A stretch of 64,000 nucleotides of DNA, taken from assembly GCF_001411495.1 (NCBI RefSeq), contig NZ_CP012982.1, positions 1,116,001 to 1,180,000 of the forward strand. Direction: 5' to 3'. Source of the DNA: Burkholderia cepacia ATCC 25416 (GTDB lineage Bacteria; Pseudomonadota; Gammaproteobacteria; Burkholderiales; Burkholderiaceae). The notes under the pieces are model-generated. The model worked only from the letters and a program-made list of their open reading frames with translations, had not been told where the DNA came from and did not search any database. The translations under genes and the position numbers were made by a program. This document shows, one piece after another, positions 37,005 through 48,000 of this stretch; position 1 is the stretch's first letter; the number at the start of each line of letters is the position of its first letter.

Positions 37005-37802
37005 TCAGCCGAAGGTGTAGCGCCCGTGCTGGCGCGGGCGCCACGGCGACGAGCGGCAACTCGCGGCACCGGCCGCGCGTCGCGCCGCCCAGCCTGGGCC
37101 ACGCCGCACGTACCGATCGCGCCGGACCACCGCGGCCACGCGCGACGGCAACGCATGAGCAACACGCCGCACGGCCGCCATGCGCGCGGCCATTCGCGAC
37201 GCCGGCGATGCCGACGACACCCGGCGCACGACATGCGCGACGGGCCGCTTGCAGAGGATCGCGCTGTCGTAGCGCTTGCCGTCGAAGCGCATCACGTCGA
37301 CGACGTCGAAACCCTGCGAGCCGTAGAACGCGAGCAGGTGCGAAGCGGGATGCGGCGTGTCAAGCGCGAGCAGCGTGTAGCCGCGCAACGCGGCCCACCG
37401 CTCGGCGAACGACAGCAGCAACGCGCCGATCCCGCGGCTCTGGCAATCCGGGTCCACCGCCACCTGCCGCACGCTCGCGACGCCTTCGCGCCGGTACAGC
37501 GGGCAGGCCGACGACGGATCGGTCGCATACAGCGTGGCCGTGCCGATCACGCGCCCGCCGCACACGGCGACGTAGCACTCGCCCGCTTCCGCGCGACGGC
37601 GCGTGACGGCCTCATCCTGGTCGACACACGTACAGTTGAGCCCCATCGCGCCGAGCCGCGCGAACGCGCGATGCAGCATCGGCGTGAGTTGGGCATAGCT
37701 GTCGAAGGCCGGATCGAAACGCCGCACGATCACCCGGTCGGCGCACGCGGAAGGCGGCGCGGCAGGCGTGTGTCCGGCGATCGCGTTCCAGGGTATCGAC
37801 AT
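37005..37802 (-). CDS. GNAT-family N-acetyltransferase with a basic C-terminal tail
   Basis: The protein has about 265 residues. The GNAT core (residues about 25-185) shows acetyl-CoA pyrophosphate-loop motif QVAVDPDCQSRGIGALLLSF, then LLALDTPHPASHLLAFYGSQGF. After the core (ending ILCKRP) comes an unusual tail of about 70 residues very rich in Arg and Ala. The gene may normally end earlier, or the tail may bind nucleic acid or membrane. The second of two close ATGs (37802) is chosen because GGAG lies 7 bases before it. The acetyl acceptor is unknown. Confidence 0.8.
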   Translation of the reverse strand: MSIPWNAIAGHTPAAPPSACADRVIVRRFDPAFDSYAQLTPMLHRAFARLGAMGLNCTCVDQDEAVTRRRAEAGECYVAVCGGRVIGTATLYATDPSSACPLYRREGVASVRQVAVDPDCQSRGIGALLLSFAERWAALRGYTLLALDTPHPASHLLAFYGSQGFDVVDVMRFDGKRYDSAILCKRPVAHVVRRVSSASPASRMAARMAAVRRVAHALPSRVAAVVRRDRYVRRGPGWAARRAAGAASCRSSPWRPRQHGRYTFG

Positions 37803-38083
37803 TGCCATGCTCCGTGGTTGGGATGCCCGAAGTCTATGAGCGCGCCGATGGCCCCCGCAAGAAAAAATGTCGTAAAAGTTTGGGGACGTGCGTGCGGGAG
37901 AAACGGTCGCGACGGTGCACGCCGCGGCGTCGCGTGCGTCATTGCGAACGCATGACGGCACACCGATCGTTGCGCACGCAAGCAATGCATCGAGCGCGAC
38001 GGCGTCGATCGCCGGCGCGCGCCGTTGACACATGCTGCAGCGCCATCCACACTCGCCGGATCCTTTCCGCTCCAGGCGCGCCC

Positions 38084-38389
38084 ATGATCACCTGCTTCCT
38101 TCGCTACGTCATCGATCCGTACAAGCTCGACCAGTTCGAAACCTACGGCAAGATGTGGATTCCGCTCGTCGAGCAGTTCGGCGGCACGCATCACGGCTAC
38201 TTCCTGCCGTCCGAAGGGGCAAACAACATTGCGCTCGCGATGTTCTCGTTCCCGAGCCTCGCCGAATACGAGCGCTACCGCGAACGCTCGATGGACGATC
38301 CGGCCTGCCAGGCCGCGTTCCACTACGCCGAGGAAACGCGCTGCATCGTCAGCTACGAGCGCAGCTTCTTCCGGCCGGTGTTCGACTGA
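38084..38389 (+). CDS. NIPSNAP-family protein
   Basis: This 101-residue ferredoxin-like (dimeric alpha-beta barrel) protein begins MITCFLRYVIDPYKLDQFET. The core YFLPSEGANNIALAMFSFPS and the ending SYERSFFRPVF are typical of bacterial NIPSNAP proteins. The family has no defined catalytic role; some members bind small metabolites. It is a single gene, divergent from the GNAT gene. Confidence 0.88.
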   Translation: MITCFLRYVIDPYKLDQFETYGKMWIPLVEQFGGTHHGYFLPSEGANNIALAMFSFPSLAEYERYRERSMDDPACQAAFHYAEETRCIVSYERSFFRPVFD

Positions 38390-38701
38390 CGGGCCACGGC
38401 CCGGTGCATCGCACCCCTTTTCCTGACCGGGACCAAAAAAAAGCCCCGCCTGCATCCGCGCGGCGGGGCCAACCCATGTCAGTAGAGACATCATGGAGGA
38501 GACGGGCCCATCTTATCGACCGCGGCCGGCCAGCCCAACCAAGCATTTCTGCTATCGATCCGTGCGGCCGCGCGCACGATTGCCCGTGCCTCCCGGCATA
38601 TCGATAGAACGAAAAGTCGTTTTCAGAGTGGCGGCGGGGTCGTTACCATCTGGTTTTTAAGCCTGTGCTTAGCCGGGCAAGCCATCCCCAAGGAGCGCCC
38701 C
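38390..38701. other. intergenic region with a minus-strand terminator
   Basis: About 310 bp without a convincing protein gene. It contains the strong minus-strand hairpin at 38435-38469 and the promoter and ribosome-binding site of the FMN reductase gene at its right end. Confidence 0.6.
38435..38469 (-). terminator. intrinsic terminator on the minus strand, possible small-RNA 3' end
   Basis: On the minus strand GCCCCGCC/GGCGGGGC forms an 8-bp GC stem with an 11-base loop, followed by eight T. No minus-strand protein gene lies upstream within several kb (38.5-59 kb is plus-strand). It may therefore end a small RNA, or act against antisense transcription. Confidence 0.75.
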
Positions 38702-39352
38702 TTGACTGCATTCGATCAACACCGCCGCCCGTTCGTCGTCGGCATTGGCGGTACCACCCGGGCAGCGTCGTCGACCGAACGCGCGCTGTCGTTCGCGTTG
38801 CGCGGCGCGCAGGCAGCCGGCGCACGCACGCGCCTGTTCGACGGCCCGTTCCTGCATACGCTGCCGCACTACGCCCCCGAACACAAAACGCTGACCGACG
38901 CGCAGCGCGAACTGATCGACGCCGTGCGCCAGGCCGACGCGATCATCATCGCGACGCCCGGCTATCACGGCGGCGTCTCCGGCCTCGTGAAGAACGCGCT
39001 CGATACGCTCGAGGAACTGCGTGCGGACGATCGGCCCTATCTCGACGGACGCGCGGTCGGCCTGATCGTCACCGCGTACGGCTGGCAGGCGGCGGGCACC
39101 GTGCTGACGTCGCTGCGTTCGATCGTGCATGCGCTGCGCGGCTGGCCGACGCCGTTCGGCGCGACCGTGAACACGCTCGAAACGCGCTTCGACAGCGCCG
39201 ACAGCTGCTCGGATCCGAAGGTCGTCGCCCAGCTCGAGACGGTCGGCACGCAAGCGGCCGAGTTCGCGCTCGCGTTCGCGTCGCATCGCGCGGCCTCGCA
39301 TGCGGCGTCGGTCGATGCGCTCGCGCCTGTGCTGAAGATCGCCAACCAGTAA
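38702..39352 (+). CDS. NADPH-dependent FMN reductase family flavoprotein
   Basis: This 216-residue flavodoxin-like protein has an FMN-phosphate loop near residues 12-25 (VVGIGGTTRAASSTERALS) and the isoalloxazine-contact motif IIATPGYHGGVSGLVKNALD. Homologues reduce FMN, quinones or azo compounds with NAD(P)H. The start is TTG at 38702: AAGGAG stands exactly 6 bases before it, and no ATG is suitable. It appears monocistronic. Confidence 0.88.
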   Translation: MTAFDQHRRPFVVGIGGTTRAASSTERALSFALRGAQAAGARTRLFDGPFLHTLPHYAPEHKTLTDAQRELIDAVRQADAIIIATPGYHGGVSGLVKNALDTLEELRADDRPYLDGRAVGLIVTAYGWQAAGTVLTSLRSIVHALRGWPTPFGATVNTLETRFDSADSCSDPKVVAQLETVGTQAAEFALAFASHRAASHAASVDALAPVLKIANQ

Positions 39353-39365
39353 TTTCCCCGCCTTT

Positions 39366-39409
39366 CACCGCCCGCGCCCGGACGATCCCGTTCGCCGGCG
39401 CGGGCGGTG
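39366..39409 (+). repeat. long perfect hairpin downstream of the FMN reductase gene
   Basis: Two 13-base arms (CACCGCCCGCGCC and its complement) flank an 18-base loop, 14 bp after the stop codon. No T-tract follows. It may be a terminator-like or 3' stabilising structure. Confidence 0.55.
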
Positions 39410-39587
39410 CACATTCGGACGAACGGCCGCGCGCCGTGCACGCCGACGCTGCCCCCGGTTGCCCTTTCCCCGTACCCCGCGCCGATAACGATTCGGCCCG
39501 TCGCGTGATTTGCATTGGCCGAAAGATTGGTTCACGCGGCCGGCGGGTTTTCGTACGCTGAACATCCGAACTCTCTCCGCGCACGCC

Positions 39588-39806
39588 ATGAACCGTACGA
39601 TCCGCTACAAGGGCTACGAAGTCGCCCCCGCTGCCGCCCGGTTGCCGAACGGGCTGTTCGCCGCCAACCTGACGATCGCGAAGGCAAGCAGCGGCCCGTC
39701 GCCGCGCTCCGTCTCGTTCGACGCGATCGATTTCTTCTTCGAGGAAGAACACGCGCTTGCCTACGCGTCCCGCTGGGGCCGCCTCTGGGTCGACACGCAC
39801 GCGTGA
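39588..39806 (+). CDS. small conserved protein, CV_2116-like
   Basis: This 72-residue soluble protein runs MNRTIRYKGYEVAPAAARLP to ALAYASRWGRLWVDTHA. The layout (a basic strand, an amphipathic strand, then a helix ending in WGRxWVD) resembles small proteins annotated with the CV_2116 domain in beta-proteobacteria. Function unknown. The start is supported by length and composition rather than a strong ribosome-binding site. Confidence 0.65.
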   Translation: MNRTIRYKGYEVAPAAARLPNGLFAANLTIAKASSGPSPRSVSFDAIDFFFEEEHALAYASRWGRLWVDTHA

Positions 39807-39901
39807 CGCACGCCTGGCCGGCGTGCGCATGGCCGCTCGAAAATACGCAATTACGGAAGCTATGCAAGAATCTTTCGATCCGTAATCGCACAACAATAGC
39901 C

Positions 39902-40804
39902 ATGAGTGACACGCTGCAGGAACAGCACGCAGCCGCAGATCACGCAATGCGCAACTGGACCTTCGAGAGGCAAGGTCCGGTCCGGATCGGTTCCGATGCG
40001 CACATGCAGATGTTCTGCCGCATGCTGCTCGACACACACAACCCGTACAAGCCGGCGGTCATCGACTGGCCGGCGCTCAAGCCCGCCGAGCTCAAGCGGC
40101 TCACGTCGCTGCCGATCTGGGACATCGCGGTGCAAACCGAAGGTCGTGCATCGATCCGCGTCGCGACCTATGCGGCGACGGTCGGCGATCCGCTGCTGCA
40201 CCGCGCGCTCGAGATGGACGGCGGCGAGGAAGCGCGCCACAAGGTCGTGCTGTCGAAGCTCGTCGAGGCATACGGCATCCGGCTCGCCCCCGAGCCACCC
40301 TATCCGGCGCCGAAGGATCCCGAGTGGTCGTGGATGGTCACGGGCTTCAGCGAATGCATCGACAGCTTCTTCGCGTTCGGCCTGTTCCGTTCCGCGCAGC
40401 GCTCCGGTTATTTCCCGCCCGAACTCGTCGACACCTTCGAGCCCGTGATCCAGGAAGAAGGCCGCCACATCCTGTTCTTCGTGAACTGGTACGCGTGGTA
40501 CTGGCGCAGCCTGCCGTGGTGGCGCCGGCCCTGGTTCTTCGCGCGGGTCGCGGCCGTGTGGGTGCATTTGATCCGCGAGCGCATCGGCATCGCGCGCGGG
40601 ATCGACGCCGACGGCGTCGCGCGCGACGCGAACTTCCCGGCGACGAACACCGCCGACATCGGCGAAGCGCTCAAGCCGCGCGAGCTGATCGAACTGTGTC
40701 TCGCCGAGAACGATCGGCGGATGGCCGGTTACGACAAGCGCCTGCTGCGCCCGTTGTTCGTGCCGCGTATGGCACGGCTCGCGCTGCGGTTTCTCAAGAA
40801 GTAA
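39902..40804 (+). CDS. ferritin-like diiron-fold protein
   Basis: This 300-residue protein is mostly helical. Two Glu/His pairs are spaced as in ferritin-like four-helix bundles: MDGGEEARHKVVLSKLV (about residue 105) and PVIQEEGRHILFFVNWYAW (about 185). Each gives a carboxylate plus ExxRH-type ligand for a dimetal site. A hydrophobic aromatic segment (WYWRSLPWWRRPWFF) follows. Diiron oxidase, hydroxylase or rubrerythrin-like roles are possible. No electron-transfer partner is adjacent. Confidence 0.8.
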   Translation: MSDTLQEQHAAADHAMRNWTFERQGPVRIGSDAHMQMFCRMLLDTHNPYKPAVIDWPALKPAELKRLTSLPIWDIAVQTEGRASIRVATYAATVGDPLLHRALEMDGGEEARHKVVLSKLVEAYGIRLAPEPPYPAPKDPEWSWMVTGFSECIDSFFAFGLFRSAQRSGYFPPELVDTFEPVIQEEGRHILFFVNWYAWYWRSLPWWRRPWFFARVAAVWVHLIRERIGIARGIDADGVARDANFPATNTADIGEALKPRELIELCLAENDRRMAGYDKRLLRPLFVPRMARLALRFLKK

Positions 40805-42017
40805 GGCAACCGCTCCGGGCAAGGGCCCGGTTGCCCGGTCGAGCATCCTGGCAACCGGGCCTCGGCCATCATCACGTCCGGGCCGGCTGCATGCCGGCCG
40901 GAGCCGGCCGGTGGCAATCGCATCGTCCGCATCCGGGCGCGCAGCAGCGCAATACGCTGTGATCGACGTATCCGTTCTGCTCCATGCCCCGCGTCCCGTT
41001 CACACCTCGATGCGCGTTCGTCACACTTTGCATGGCGAGCCGCATCGCTCGGGCTGCCCGGCCCGCCGCCCGCTCGACGCCGCCACATCGCCACATCGCA
41101 TGCGGTGTGAAACCTCACCGGCCTGCATCCACCTGCCAGATGTGGCGCCCTCGACACATTCGCTCACGCCGTTTTTTCTTCGGCGCTTCGAGGCGCGCGG
41201 ACAAATTGTCACACCCAGGATTTGACAATTCAGGGGCGTCGGCCAGCGGCTTTAACAACCTGGCGCCAGCGCGCGCAAACCGGTAGCGGGTAATGCCTCC
41301 CGGACGGGCTCGCCTCGTCGTCAAACCCCACACGAATGTCAACATCAACGAAATAGTCAATAGGACAAATTCGAAATACGAATGACGACGGCCCTGACCA
41401 TCGCCCTGTAGCACTTTTTTACAAATTCGACGCGCCATCCCGCCCGGAACGCCCGTCACACGGGCCATCGCAGCGAACGAAATGCGCATATCAGCACAGC
41501 CCGACATTCTTAATTTTTAATTAAATTGATTTAAAGATAATCCAGTAAATCAATAAGAAATCGAAAACCAAATCTCGAATTAACAAATTAACGAGGTGGA
41601 TATCCCATTATCGCAAAACACGCCGCCAAACATTACAGATTAGAAAGGAATGCCTCGCTCGCAAACGTTTGCTATTTCACTTTCCTTACTTTTGCTCCCA
41701 AAGCATCTGTAACCTACCGCACAAAACAAACATAACTCATTGATTTTTATAGATAAAATGAGATACGCACCGAGGGATCGCGATCCTACATTTTTCATTC
41801 TTACATCTTACAAATTCATTCCTCATTGACGCATCAAAACACGGCTTATTAACCATCCTTTAACTTTTCAAACTCGATATTTATCACTTTTTAGCAATCT
41901 GAAAAATCCTCCTCCAATAAACTCCGCCCATCAATTTTGAGATTCGCGCGAGCGCACGGAGCATTCCTCTAACAAAAGAGACCGGTGTGTGGCGTGCACA
42001 TTTGGAGGTAGCAGGAC
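40805..42017. other. long intergenic region with an AT-rich promoter zone for the adhesin
   Basis: About 1.2 kb. The first part has normal high GC and a perfect 12-bp hairpin at 40824-40861 (GGCCCGGTTGCC arms). From about 41500 to 41990 the DNA becomes extremely AT-rich, with many A/T tracts, just before the autotransporter gene. GGAGGTAG lies 9 bases before its ATG. I see no convincing protein gene. The AT-rich stretch is a probable target for H-NS-type silencing proteins and the likely promoter. Confidence 0.7.
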
Positions 42018-45000
42018 ATGAACCGCACATACCGCTCGATCTGGAACGAAGCCCTCGGCGCCTGGGTCGCTGCATCCGAACACGATTCGGCACGGGGCAA
42101 GCCGAACAAGTCGGCTGTCATGGTCGCAGCCGTCGCGGCCCTGGTGATCAGCCTGCCCGGACTCGCCGAGGCCAATACGATCAACACACAGCAGACCTGC
42201 CTTACGGGAAGCAACGGCGCGGTCGGCCGCGTGAACCCGGGGGGCACGCAAAACCAGGCCGGCGACGGCTCCGGTACGTACTCGGTCGTGGCCGGGTGTA
42301 ACTCCAACGGCAACGGTTTCACGGGTGTCACGGTCTATGGCGCGTTCGCACAAGCAAACGGCAACGGCGCCGTCGCCATGGGCATCCAGTCATCTGCCGC
42401 CTTGTGGGGTGTGGCAACCGGCCTTGAAACGACCGCCAGCGGCATCGGCGCGACCGCCCTCGGCTTCGGCTCGACGGCAGCCGCGCTGAACTCCGTCGCA
42501 ATCGGCGGCGCGGGCGGCAACGGTACGACGCCGCTGTCGCAGGCAAACTCGACCATCGCATCGGGTGCGGGCTCGATCGCAATCGGCAGCAACGCAACGA
42601 AGGGCGCGCAGTCGGCCGCTTCGGACAGCATCGCGGTCGGCGGCCAGTCATCCGTCGCATCGGCCGCCACGTCGGGGATCGCACTCGGCCGCGGCGCGAC
42701 CGTCAACGGCGCGTACGGCATCGCTCAGGGCGACGGCATCGTCTCCGGCGCAACCGGCCAGAACGTCGCGATCGGTTCGTCGGGTACGACGGCCAACAGT
42801 GGTAGCGCGAACGGCGGCGCGGTGGCAATCGGCCGCGCGCAAACGGCCAGCGGCGACGGCGCGGTCGCGCTCGGCACCAGCAACTCGGCGAACGGCACGG
42901 GCGCGGTCGCGCTCGGCAACGGCAACTCGGCGAACGGCACCGGTGCGGTTGCGCTGGGCAGTGGCAACAGCGTGACGGGGACGGGTTCGGTCGGTATCGG
43001 CAGCGGCGCCAAGGCGACCTATGCGGGTTCGAGCGCAATCGGTGCCTCGTCGTATGCGGGCGGGACTTCGGCGCCTGCCTCCGCTTTCGGGAACGGGAGT
43101 TCCGCGACGGCGAACTATGCAACCGCGATCGGCGTCAACGCCAGCGCTGCCGGCGGCGGCAGCGTTGCGCTGGGCGTGGCCACTGCGAGTGCGCTCCAGA
43201 GCGTTGCAATCGGCCAGCAATCCAATGCTTCTCAAGCCGGCAACATTTCGATCGGCTCGTTTGCGACGGCCAGCGGCAACGGCAATGCGGTCGCCATGGG
43301 CTATCAATCGACCGCTTCCGCCGGCAACGCGATGGCGCTCGGCTACCTGTCGACGGCCAACGTTGCAAACTCCGTCGCCCTTGGCAACAACTCGGCGACG
43401 ATTGGTGCGGCGGACACGGCGACGGGCGGCACCGGTTCGGTCAACTCCGCCACGATCGGTGGCCAGACGTTCGGTAACTTTGCAGGCGCAAGCGCCGCCA
43501 ACGGCGTCGTCAGCGTGGGTACGGCGGGCAACGAGCGTCGCATCCAGAACGTCGCAGCGGGTCTCGTCACGTCGACCAGCACCGATGCGATCAACGGTAG
43601 CCAGCTCTACTCGGTCGCGAGCACGACGACGTCGAGCATCACGAGCCTGTCGACGTCGGCTTCGACCGGCCTGTCGTCGGCGAATAGCTCGATCACGTCG
43701 CTCTCGACCTCCACGTCGACGGGTCTGTCGTCGGCCAACAGCTCGATCGGCTCGCTGTCGACCGGTCTCTCGTCGACCAATAGCTCGGTCACGTCGCTGT
43801 CGTCCTCCACGTCGACGGGTCTCTCGTCGGCCAACAGCTCGATCGGTTCGCTGTCGACCGGTCTCTCGTCGACCAAGAGCTCGGTCACTTCGCTGTCGTC
43901 CTCCACGTCGACCGGCCTGTCGTCGGCCAACAGCTCGATCGGCTCGCTTTCGACCGGCCTCTCGTCGACCAATAGCTCGGTCACTTCGCTGTCGTCCTCC
44001 ACGTCGACCGGCCTGTCGTCGGCCAACAGCTCGATCGGCTCGCTTTCGACCGGCCTCTCGTCGACCAATAGCTCGGTCACTTCGCTGTCGTCCTCCACGT
44101 CGACCGGTCTGTCGTCGGCTAATAGCTCGATCACGTCCCTGTCGACTTCGACCTCGACTGGCTTGTCGTCGGCCACCAGTTCGATCGGCTCGCTGTCCAC
44201 CGGCCTCTCGTCGACGAACAGCTCGGTCACCTCGCTGTCGTCCTCCACGTCGACGGGTCTGTCGTCGGCTAATAGCTCGATCACGTCCCTGTCGACTTCG
44301 ACCTCGACTGGCTTGTCGTCGGCCAACAGCTCGATCGGCTCGCTGTCCACCGGCCTCTCGTCGACGAACAGCTCGGTCACTTCGCTGTCGTCCTCCACGT
44401 CGACTGGCCTCTCGTCGGCTAATAGCTCGATCACGTCCCTGTCGACGTCGACCTCGACCGGTCTGTCGTCGGCCACCAGCTCGATCGGCTCGCTCTCGAC
44501 CGGCCTCTCGTCGACCAATAGCTCGGTCACCTCGCTGTCGTCCTCCACGTCGACCGGCCTGTCGTCGGCTAATAGCTCGATCACGTCCCTGTCGACTTCG
44601 ACCTCGACTGGCTTGTCGTCGGCCACCAGTTCGATCGGCTCGCTCTCGACCGGTCTCTCGTCGACCAACAGCTCGATCACTTCGCTGTCGACGTCGACCT
44701 CGACCGGCCTCTCGTCGGCCAACAGCTCGATCGGCTCGCTGTCCACCGGCTTGAGCACGGTCTCGACGAAGACAGACAACCTCGGTAGCAGCACGGCCTC
44801 GGCACTTGGCGGTGGCTCGACGTATGACCCGACAACCGGCAAGGTCTCGGCCCCGTCGTACACCACGTACAACGCGAACGGCACGACGTCGACCGCCAAC
44901 AGCGTCGGCTCGGCAATCGACAGCATCAACAGCCAGGGCATCAAGTACTTCCACGCGAACTCGACCGGCGCCGACAGCACCGCGACGGGCACCGACGCCG

Positions 45001-48000
45001 TCGCCATCGGCAGCGGCGCCATCGCCAGCACGAACAATTCCGTCGCGCTGGGCGCCGGCTCGAAGGCCGACACCGCGCCCGTCGACACGAGCAGCGCAAC
45101 CGTCGGCGGCGTCACGTTCGGCGGATTCGCAGGCACCAAGCCGGTTGGCACCGTTAGCGTCGGCAGCGCCAACAACGAGCGGCAAATCACCAATGTCGCC
45201 GCCGGCCAGGTAACGTCGACCAGTACCGACGCGATCAACGGTAGCCAGCTTTATTCCGTCGCCCAACAGGTCGGTACCGCGACCAGTGCCATTTCGTCGC
45301 TGTCGACTTCGACGTCGACCGGTCTGTCGTCGGCCAACAGCTCGATCACCTCGCTGTCGACTTCCACGTCGACGGGTCTGTCGTCGGCTAACAGCTCGAT
45401 CACGTCGCTGTCGACCTCGACCTCGACGGGTCTGTCGTCGGCTAACAGCTCGATCACGTCGCTGTCGACCTCGACCTCGACGGGTCTGTCGTCGGCTAAC
45501 AGCTCGATCACGTCGCTGTCGACCTCGACCTCGACGGGCTTGTCGTCGGCCAACAGCTCGATCACGTCGTTGTCGACTTCGACCTCGACGGGTCTGTCGT
45601 CGGCTAACAGCTCGATCACGTCCCTGTCGACTTCGACCTCGACCGGTTTGTCGTCGGCTAACAGCTCGATCACTTCGCTGTCGACTTCGACCTCGACGGG
45701 TCTGTCCTCGGCTAACAGCTCGATCACCTCGCTGTCGACGTCGACCTCGACCGGCCTCTCGTCGGCCAACAGCTCGATCACTTCGTTGTCGACTTCGACC
45801 TCGACGGGCCTGTCGTCGGCCAACAGCTCGATCACGTCGCTGTCGACCTCGACCTCGACGGGTCTGTCGTCGGCTAACAGCTCGATCACTTCGCTGTCGA
45901 CCTCGACCTCGACCGGTCTGTCGTCGGCTAACAGCTCGATCACTTCGCTGTCGACCTCGACCTCGACCGGTCTGTCGTCCGCGAATAGCTCGATCACGTC
46001 GCTGTCGACTTCGACCTCGACCGGTTTGTCGTCGGCTAACAGCTCGATCACTTCGCTGTCGACTTCGACCTCGACGGGTCTGTCCTCGGCTAACAGCTCG
46101 ATCACCTCGCTGTCGACGTCGACCTCGACCGGCCTCTCGTCGGCCAACAGCTCGATCACTTCGTTGTCGACTTCGACCTCGACGGGCCTGTCGTCGGCCA
46201 ACAGCTCGATCACGTCGCTGTCGACCTCGACCTCGACGGGTCTGTCGTCGGCTAACAGCTCGATCACTTCGTTGTCGACCTCGACCTCGACCGGTCTGTC
46301 GTCCGCGAATAGCTCGATCGATTCGCTGTCGACCTCGACCTCGACCGGCCTCTCATCGGCCAACAGCTCGATCACCTCGCTCTCGACCTCGACGTCGACC
46401 GGTTTGTCGTCGGCTAATAGCTCGATCACCTCGCTGTCGACTTCGACCTCGACCGGCCTGTCGTCGGCTAACAGCTCGATCACTTCGCTGTCGACCTCGA
46501 CCTCGACCGGTCTGTCGTCCGCGAATAGCTCGATCACGTCGCTGTCGACTTCGACCTCGACCGGTTTGTCGTCGGCTAACAGCTCGATCACTTCGCTGTC
46601 GACTTCGACCTCGACGGGTCTGTCCTCGGCTAACAGCTCGATCACCTCGCTGTCGACGTCGACCTCGACCGGCCTCTCGTCGGCCAACAGCTCGATCACT
46701 TCGTTGTCGACTTCGACCTCGACGGGCCTGTCGTCGGCCAACAGCTCGATCACGTCGCTGTCGACCTCGACCTCGACGGGTCTGTCGTCGGCTAACAGCT
46801 CGATCACTTCGTTGTCGACCTCGACCTCGACCGGTCTGTCGTCCGCGAATAGCTCGATCGATTCGCTGTCGACCTCGACCTCGACCGGCCTCTCATCGGC
46901 CAACAGCTCGATCACCTCGCTCTCGACCTCGACGTCGACCGGTTTGTCGTCGGCTAATAGCTCGATCACCTCGCTGTCGACGTCGACCTCGACCGGCCTG
47001 TCGTCGGCCAACAGCTCGATCACTTCGCTCTCGACCTCGACCTCGACCGGCCTCTCGTCGGCGAATAGCTCGATCACGTCGCTGTCGACCTCGACCTCGA
47101 CGGGTCTGTCGTCGGCTAACAGCTCGATCACTTCGCTCTCGACCTCGACCTCGACCGGTCTGTCGTCCGCGAATAGCTCGATCGATTCGCTGTCGACCTC
47201 GACCTCGACGGGCCTCTCGTCGGCTAACAGCTCGATCACGTCGTTGTCGACTTCGACCTCGACGGGCCTCTCGTCGGCTAACAGCTCGATCACTTCGCTG
47301 TCGACTTCGACCTCGACGGGTCTGTCGTCGGCCAACAGCTCGATCACCTCGCTGTCGACCTCGACGTCGACCGGTTTGTCGTCGGCTAATAGCTCGATCA
47401 CCTCGCTGTCCACTTCGACCTCGACCGGCCTCTCGTCGGCCAACAGCTCGATCACGTCGCTGTCCACTTCGACCTCGACCGGCCTCTCGTCGGCCAACAG
47501 CTCGATCACTTCGCTGTCGACCTCGACGTCGACCGGCCTGTCGTCGGCCAACAGCTCGATCACTTCGCTGTCGACGTCGACCTCGACCGGCTTGTCGTCG
47601 GCCACCAGTTCGATCGGCTCGCTGTCGACCGGCCTCTCGTCGACCAATAGCTCGGTCACCTCGCTGTCGTCCTCCACGTCGACCGGCCTCTCGTCGGCCA
47701 ACAGCTCGATCACTTCGCTGTCGACGTCGACCTCGACTGGCTTGTCGTCGGCCACCAGCTCGATCGGCTCGCTGTCGACCGGCCTCTCGTCGACCAATAG
47801 CTCGGTCACCTCGCTGTCGACCTCCACGTCGACGGGCCTCTCGTCGGCCAACAGCTCGATCACGTCGCTGTCGACTTCGACCTCGACCGGCCTCTCCTCG
47901 GCGAATAGCTCGATCACGTCATTGTCCACGTCGACCTCGACGGGTCTGTCGTCGGCTAACAGCTCGATCACCTCGTTGTCGACCTCGACCTCGACGGGCT

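Noticed and set aside
38030..38494. Minus-strand frame starting MMSLLTW over the NIPSNAP gene
   Set aside because: It is antisense to a clear NIPSNAP gene and has no ribosome-binding site; the region before it is better explained by the terminator.
43607..45238. 543-codon minus-strand frame in the first repeat block
   Set aside because: Same explanation as the longer antisense frame: a repeat artefact.
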